A DNA stretch of 64,000 nt, taken from positions 620,001-684,000 of the forward strand of contig NZ_CP009302.1 of NCBI RefSeq assembly GCF_000814825.1, given 5' to 3'. Position 1 is the first letter of the stretch. Each line of letters opens with the position of its first letter. The position numbers and the translations under genes were made by a program. This DNA comes from Berryella intestinalis. Its GTDB lineage: Bacteria > Actinomycetota > Coriobacteriia > Coriobacteriales > Eggerthellaceae. Positions 61,259-64,000 of this stretch are shown one piece after another. Under the pieces are notes generated by a model. The model did not search any database. It was not told where the DNA came from and worked only from the letters and a program-made list of their open reading frames with translations.

Positions 61259-61882
61259 ATGACCACTATCGAAATCAAGGATGCCGCTGGCAAGACGGTC
61301 GAGTCCGTCGAGCTTGCAGCGTCTGTGTTCGGCATCGAGCCGAACGTGCCCGTCATGCACCAGGTTGTCCGCGCTCAGCGCGCTTCTTGGCGCCAGGGCA
61401 CCCACAACACCCGCACCCGCGGCGAAGTCCGCGGCGGCGGCAAGAAGCCCTGGAGGCAGAAGGGCACCGGCCGTGCCCGCCAGGGCTCCATCCGCTCGCC
61501 CCAGTGGCGCGGCGGCGGCGTCGTGTGGGGACCGCATCCCCGCTCCTACGCGTTCCCGGTGAACAAGAAGGAGATCAAGCTCGCGATGCGCTCCGTGCTC
61601 TCCGCCAAGCTCGCCGACGGCCAGTTCCACGTCGTCAGCGACTTCGGCTTCGATAAGCCCTGCACCAAGGCGGCCGTCGCCGCTCTGAACGCTCTGGGCA
61701 TCGAGGGCCGCACCACCATCGTCATCGGCAACGAGGACGTCGACACCTTCCTGTCCTTCCGCAACCTGCAGAAGGTCAACGTCATTCCCGTGGCCGAGGC
61801 GAACACCTATGAGATGCTCGACAACAAGGCTCTCATCTTCACTTCCGAGGCTCTGAAGCGCATCGAGGAGGTGCTTGCATAA
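61259..61882 (+). CDS. rplD: 50S ribosomal protein L4
   Basis: A 207-residue protein with the exit-tunnel loop [20 protein letters not shown]. It is also an antitermination and autoregulatory protein in some bacteria. AAGGAG precedes ATG 61259. Its stop is directly followed by the rplW ATG. Confidence 0.97.
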   Translation: MTTIEIKDAAGKTVESVELAASVFGIEPNVPVMHQVVRAQRASWRQGTHNTRTRGEVRGGGKKPWRQKGTGRARQGSIRSPQWRGGGVVWGPHPRSYAFPVNKKEIKLAMRSVLSAKLADGQFHVVSDFGFDKPCTKAAVAALNALGIEGRTTIVIGNEDVDTFLSFRNLQKVNVIPVAEANTYEMLDNKALIFTSEALKRIEEVLA

Positions 61883-62164
61883 ATGAACGCACGCGAGATC
61901 ATCATCCGCCCCATCATCACGGAGCACAGCTACGACATGATGGAGAAGAACACCTTCACCTTCGAAGTTGCCAAAAACGCCAACAAGATCGAGATCGCCA
62001 AGGCTGTCGAGGAGATCTTCGACGTCACGGTGGTCAAGGTCAACACGCTTACGGTCAAGCCGAAGAAGAAGCGCGTCCGCGTCCAGCAGGGTTACACCCG
62101 CACGTGGAAGAAGGCCATGGTCACGCTGAAGGACGGCGACACCATCGAGCTGTTCGCCTCCTAA
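61883..62164 (+). CDS. rplW: 50S ribosomal protein L23
   Basis: A 93-residue protein that forms the rim of the exit tunnel and the trigger-factor dock. It contains IIIRPIITEHSYDMMEKNTF and KVNTLTVKPKKKRVR. It begins with no gap after rplD, so translation is coupled. Unusually it is the last gene of this transcript; rplB does not follow. Confidence 0.97.
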   Translation: MNAREIIIRPIITEHSYDMMEKNTFTFEVAKNANKIEIAKAVEEIFDVTVVKVNTLTVKPKKKRVRVQQGYTRTWKKAMVTLKDGDTIELFAS

Positions 62165-62186
62165 GCGACACCGCACTGCCTGTTCG

Positions 62187-62221
62187 AAGAGGGCGTCCCG
62201 CTGAGGGGCGCCCTCTTTTCC
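62187..62221 (+). terminator. Terminator after rplW
   Basis: AAGAGGGCG and CGCCCTCTT pair with a loop of 13 bases, followed by TTTCC. It ends the combined str-S10 transcript after seven genes. Confidence 0.8.
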
Positions 62222-62362
62222 GTTCGGATGGATTACAATACCCATCGTGTGCGCGCTGCATGCGCCCACGGGGCGGTCGGTCCGCGCCGCACACGTCTTT
62301 TGGTTCGGATGCCGCCTGCCCCATGGGCACGGTTCGGCTCTTTCGATTTCGAGGGGGATCGC

Positions 62363-63658
62363 ATGAAGGTCATCAAGAAGGAAAACCCCAACGGCACCTT
62401 CCATCTCAAAGCCGTCGCGTCGACCGAAGAGGTCAGCCGCGTGCTCGATGCCGCCCAGGAGGTGTTCTGCCAGCAGATGGGCGTGATGCCCGTTCCCGGT
62501 TCGTCTTTGGCCCAAGCGGCCGTCGAGCAGCTGGGGATCAAGGATCTCGACGCCATCGTCGCCGGCCAGGCGGTCGAGTACCTCGTTCCCATGGCGTTCG
62601 AGAAGCACGGCATGATTCCCGCCTTCATCCCGCAGGTGCGCGCCGACAACCCGGTGCGCCGCGGCAAGACCTTCGAGTTCGAGTTCGACGCGACGCCCAA
62701 GCCCGCCTACGAACTGTCCAGCTACGAGGCGGTTTCCATCACGGTGGAGCCCTACGGAAGCGTCGATGACGAAGTCGCCGCCCAGCTCGAGCAGATCGCC
62801 GAGAACTTCTCGACGTTCGAGTCCGCCGATGCGGCCCCCATCGATCAGGGCATGACGGTGTTTCTGGCCGTGCGCTGCCTGTCCGATGGGGAAGAGGTTC
62901 CGGGCGTCACCACGCCGGGGCGCAGCTACCAGGTGGGCGTCGGCATGATGCCCCCGTCGTTCGACGAGGGAATTCTGGGCATGAACGTGGGCGAGGAGCG
63001 CTCGTTTACCTTCCTCGCGCCCGACATCGACGCCGAGGGCAACCCCTCCGAGAAGGAGTACCGGGCCGAGGTCACGTACCTCGAGACCCAAAAGCGCGTC
63101 AAGGCCGAGATCACCGACGAGTTCGTAACCTACACGTTCCCGATGTACTCTTCGGTCGAACAGCTGCGCGCATCCATCTTCGAGGACCTGGACGGCAAGC
63201 GCCGTGCGGGCTACGAAGAGTACAAGCGCAACCTCGCCGCCGACGAGCTGGGGAAGCGCTTCGAAGGCAAGATCGCCGACGAAGTGTACGAGGGCACCAT
63301 GCGCAACACGGTGATGAACATGCGCGCCGAAGTCCAGCAGCAGGGCATGCGCTGGGAGGACTTCGTGGCCCAGAACGGGGGAGACCAACAGGTCAACATG
63401 ATGCTGATGATGCAGGTGCGCTCGATGCTCGTTCAGGGCTACGCGCTCGACGCCCTGTATCGCCACGAGCGCCTCTCCTACACCGACGAGGACGTCATGG
63501 ACGTATGCCGCGCGTTCAATCCGGCCGACCCCGCGCTTGCTCGCCGTCGTATGGAGGAGATGGGCCACAGCCTCACCCTGAAGGAGTCCGCCGAACGGCT
63601 GTGCGCGAACAAGTGGCTCGTCGATCACGCCCGCATCGAGGTGCGCGGCGAGGAGTAG
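62363..63658 (+). CDS. Trigger-factor-like protein (divergent second copy)
   Basis: A 431-residue protein with the domain order of trigger factor. The N-terminal domain contains FHLKAVASTEEVSRVLDAAQEV. The FKBP-like middle domain (about 150-240) has GYQVGVGMMPPSFDEGILGMNVGEE-type segments read in parts, similar to PPIase flaps. The C-terminal helical domain includes QQQGMRWEDFVAQNG. The ribosome-docking FRxGxxP signature of the true tig product is absent: the matching region reads MGVMPVPGSS. It probably works as a chaperone off the ribosome, or as a prolyl isomerase. It lies next to rplW, the docking protein of trigger factor. GAGGGGG precedes ATG 62363. Confidence 0.75.
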   Translation: MKVIKKENPNGTFHLKAVASTEEVSRVLDAAQEVFCQQMGVMPVPGSSLAQAAVEQLGIKDLDAIVAGQAVEYLVPMAFEKHGMIPAFIPQVRADNPVRRGKTFEFEFDATPKPAYELSSYEAVSITVEPYGSVDDEVAAQLEQIAENFSTFESADAAPIDQGMTVFLAVRCLSDGEEVPGVTTPGRSYQVGVGMMPPSFDEGILGMNVGEERSFTFLAPDIDAEGNPSEKEYRAEVTYLETQKRVKAEITDEFVTYTFPMYSSVEQLRASIFEDLDGKRRAGYEEYKRNLAADELGKRFEGKIADEVYEGTMRNTVMNMRAEVQQQGMRWEDFVAQNGGDQQVNMMLMMQVRSMLVQGYALDALYRHERLSYTDEDVMDVCRAFNPADPALARRRMEEMGHSLTLKESAERLCANKWLVDHARIEVRGEE

Positions 63659-63687
63659 ACGCCGTTCCGAAGACGGGCGCATAAAGT

Positions 63688-63716
63688 TTGACATAGCTTA
63701 CAACCTCGCGTATAAC
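63688..63716 (+). promoter_or_regulatory. Promoter of the secreted-protein gene
   Basis: TTGACA (63688-63693), a 17-bp spacer and TATAAC (63711-63716) form one of the best promoters in the window. The start codon is about 60 bp downstream. Confidence 0.75.
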
Positions 63717-63776
63717 GGTGAAGTTATATGGAGCGAACAAAGTTCGCCGAAGCTTCATCGATCAAGGAGGTTGCAG

Positions 63777-64000
63777 GTGGGATACGCATTCGATTGCGGA
63801 AGATACGCGCGCAAAGGGACGGCCGTCGCTCTTTCGGCCGTCCTGGCGCTTTCAGGGGCGGGTGCCGTGTTTTCCGTCGAGAGTGCCTACGCGCTGGAAA
63901 ACACGGACCCGGCGACGGCACCCGAATACACCTACCGTTTCTCGGTAAGCAAGGTCGAAGCGGTCGATTCGACCAAAAGCGTGGTGCTCCACATCGACGG
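63777..64000 (+). CDS. Secreted protein, N-terminal part only
   Basis: About 74 residues are visible before the window ends. The start is GTG 63777 with AAGGAGG at 6-bp spacing. The N-terminus has a basic region (CGRYARKG), a hydrophobic core (TAVALSAVLALSGAGAVF) and an AYA cleavage site near residue 38. The first mature residues, ENTDPATAPEYTYRFSVSKVEAVDS, then a short beta-like stretch, suggest a surface or cell-wall protein. The family cannot be told from this part. Confidence 0.75.
   Translation, partial: MGYAFDCGRYARKGTAVALSAVLALSGAGAVFSVESAYALENTDPATAPEYTYRFSVSKVEAVDSTKSVVLHID

Overview
The window is high-GC DNA of actinobacterial type. It most resembles the class Coriobacteriia, family Eggerthellaceae (relatives of Eggerthella, Gordonibacter, Slackia). 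This rests on gene content: a Tat-exported flavoprotein reductase beside a multihaem cytochrome c, a secreted protein with cell-wall-binding-2 repeats, anaerobic NrdD/NrdG, formate-THF ligase next to a cyclodeaminase-family gene, and a DUF3793 protein joined to a flavodoxin. It is an inference from content and codon style, not from a marker-gene comparison.

Layout. 1-2.2 kb: one-carbon folate genes (fchA-like, fhs) on the minus strand. 2.5-6.3 kb: a phasin-like gene and a UbiB-type kinase, convergent with a DEAD-box RNA helicase. 6.3-7.2 kb: an AT-richer non-coding stretch with four 26-bp repeats, then tRNA-Arg. 7.4-12.7 kb: argS, a CPA1-type Na+/H+ antiporter and a NYN-LOTUS RNA-associated protein. 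12.9-18.1 kb: tRNA-His, tRNA-Lys, a DUF1508 protein, a secreted cell-wall-binding protein, a phosphoesterase, a possible structured RNA, sstT and tRNA-Leu. 18.2-21.4 kb: an MFS transporter coupled to an M20 peptidase, and a small membrane protein. 21.7-25.3 kb: tig-clpP-clpX. 25.4-31.2 kb: valS, an ArsC/Spx-family gene, a zinc-ribbon membrane protein and thrS. 31.4-32.9 kb: patatin-like lipase and thioredoxin. 33.0-39.5 kb: two paralogous TetR regulators followed by a five-gene respiratory operon (membrane protein, five-haem cytochrome, FMN lipoprotein, Tat flavoprotein, membrane protein). 39.8-45.7 kb: an orphan AbiEi-type regulator, a small membrane protein, nrdDG with NrdR boxes, and a purine permease. 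45.9-52.7 kb: DUF3793-flavodoxin, trxB, prfA-prmC-MBL hydrolase, and a phosphate permease. 53-56.9 kb: a UvrD/PcrA helicase and a CBS-type pyrophosphatase. 57.2-62.2 kb: rpsL-rpsG-fusA-rpsJ-rplC-rplD-rplW, ended by a terminator after rplW. 62.4-64 kb: a second trigger-factor-like gene and the start of a secreted protein.

Much of the window is housekeeping: translation, proteolysis, redox and transport. The respiratory block at 33-39.5 kb looks like a regulated pathway that carries electrons from the membrane through a cytochrome and an FMN lipoprotein to an exported flavoprotein acting on an unknown electron acceptor.

The most striking signal is the thrS leader. Two tandem hairpins there each have a 5-bp stem and a 7-nt loop with UGU at the anticodon position, and they differ by a compensatory base pair. 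They look like tRNA-Thr anticodon-arm mimics just upstream of the ribosome-binding site. Other notable items are a candidate structured RNA with its own terminator (16.24-16.45 kb), several short tandem-repeat arrays in intergenic DNA, a palindromic operator on a probably leaderless AbiEi-like gene, and an S10 operon cut short after rplW.
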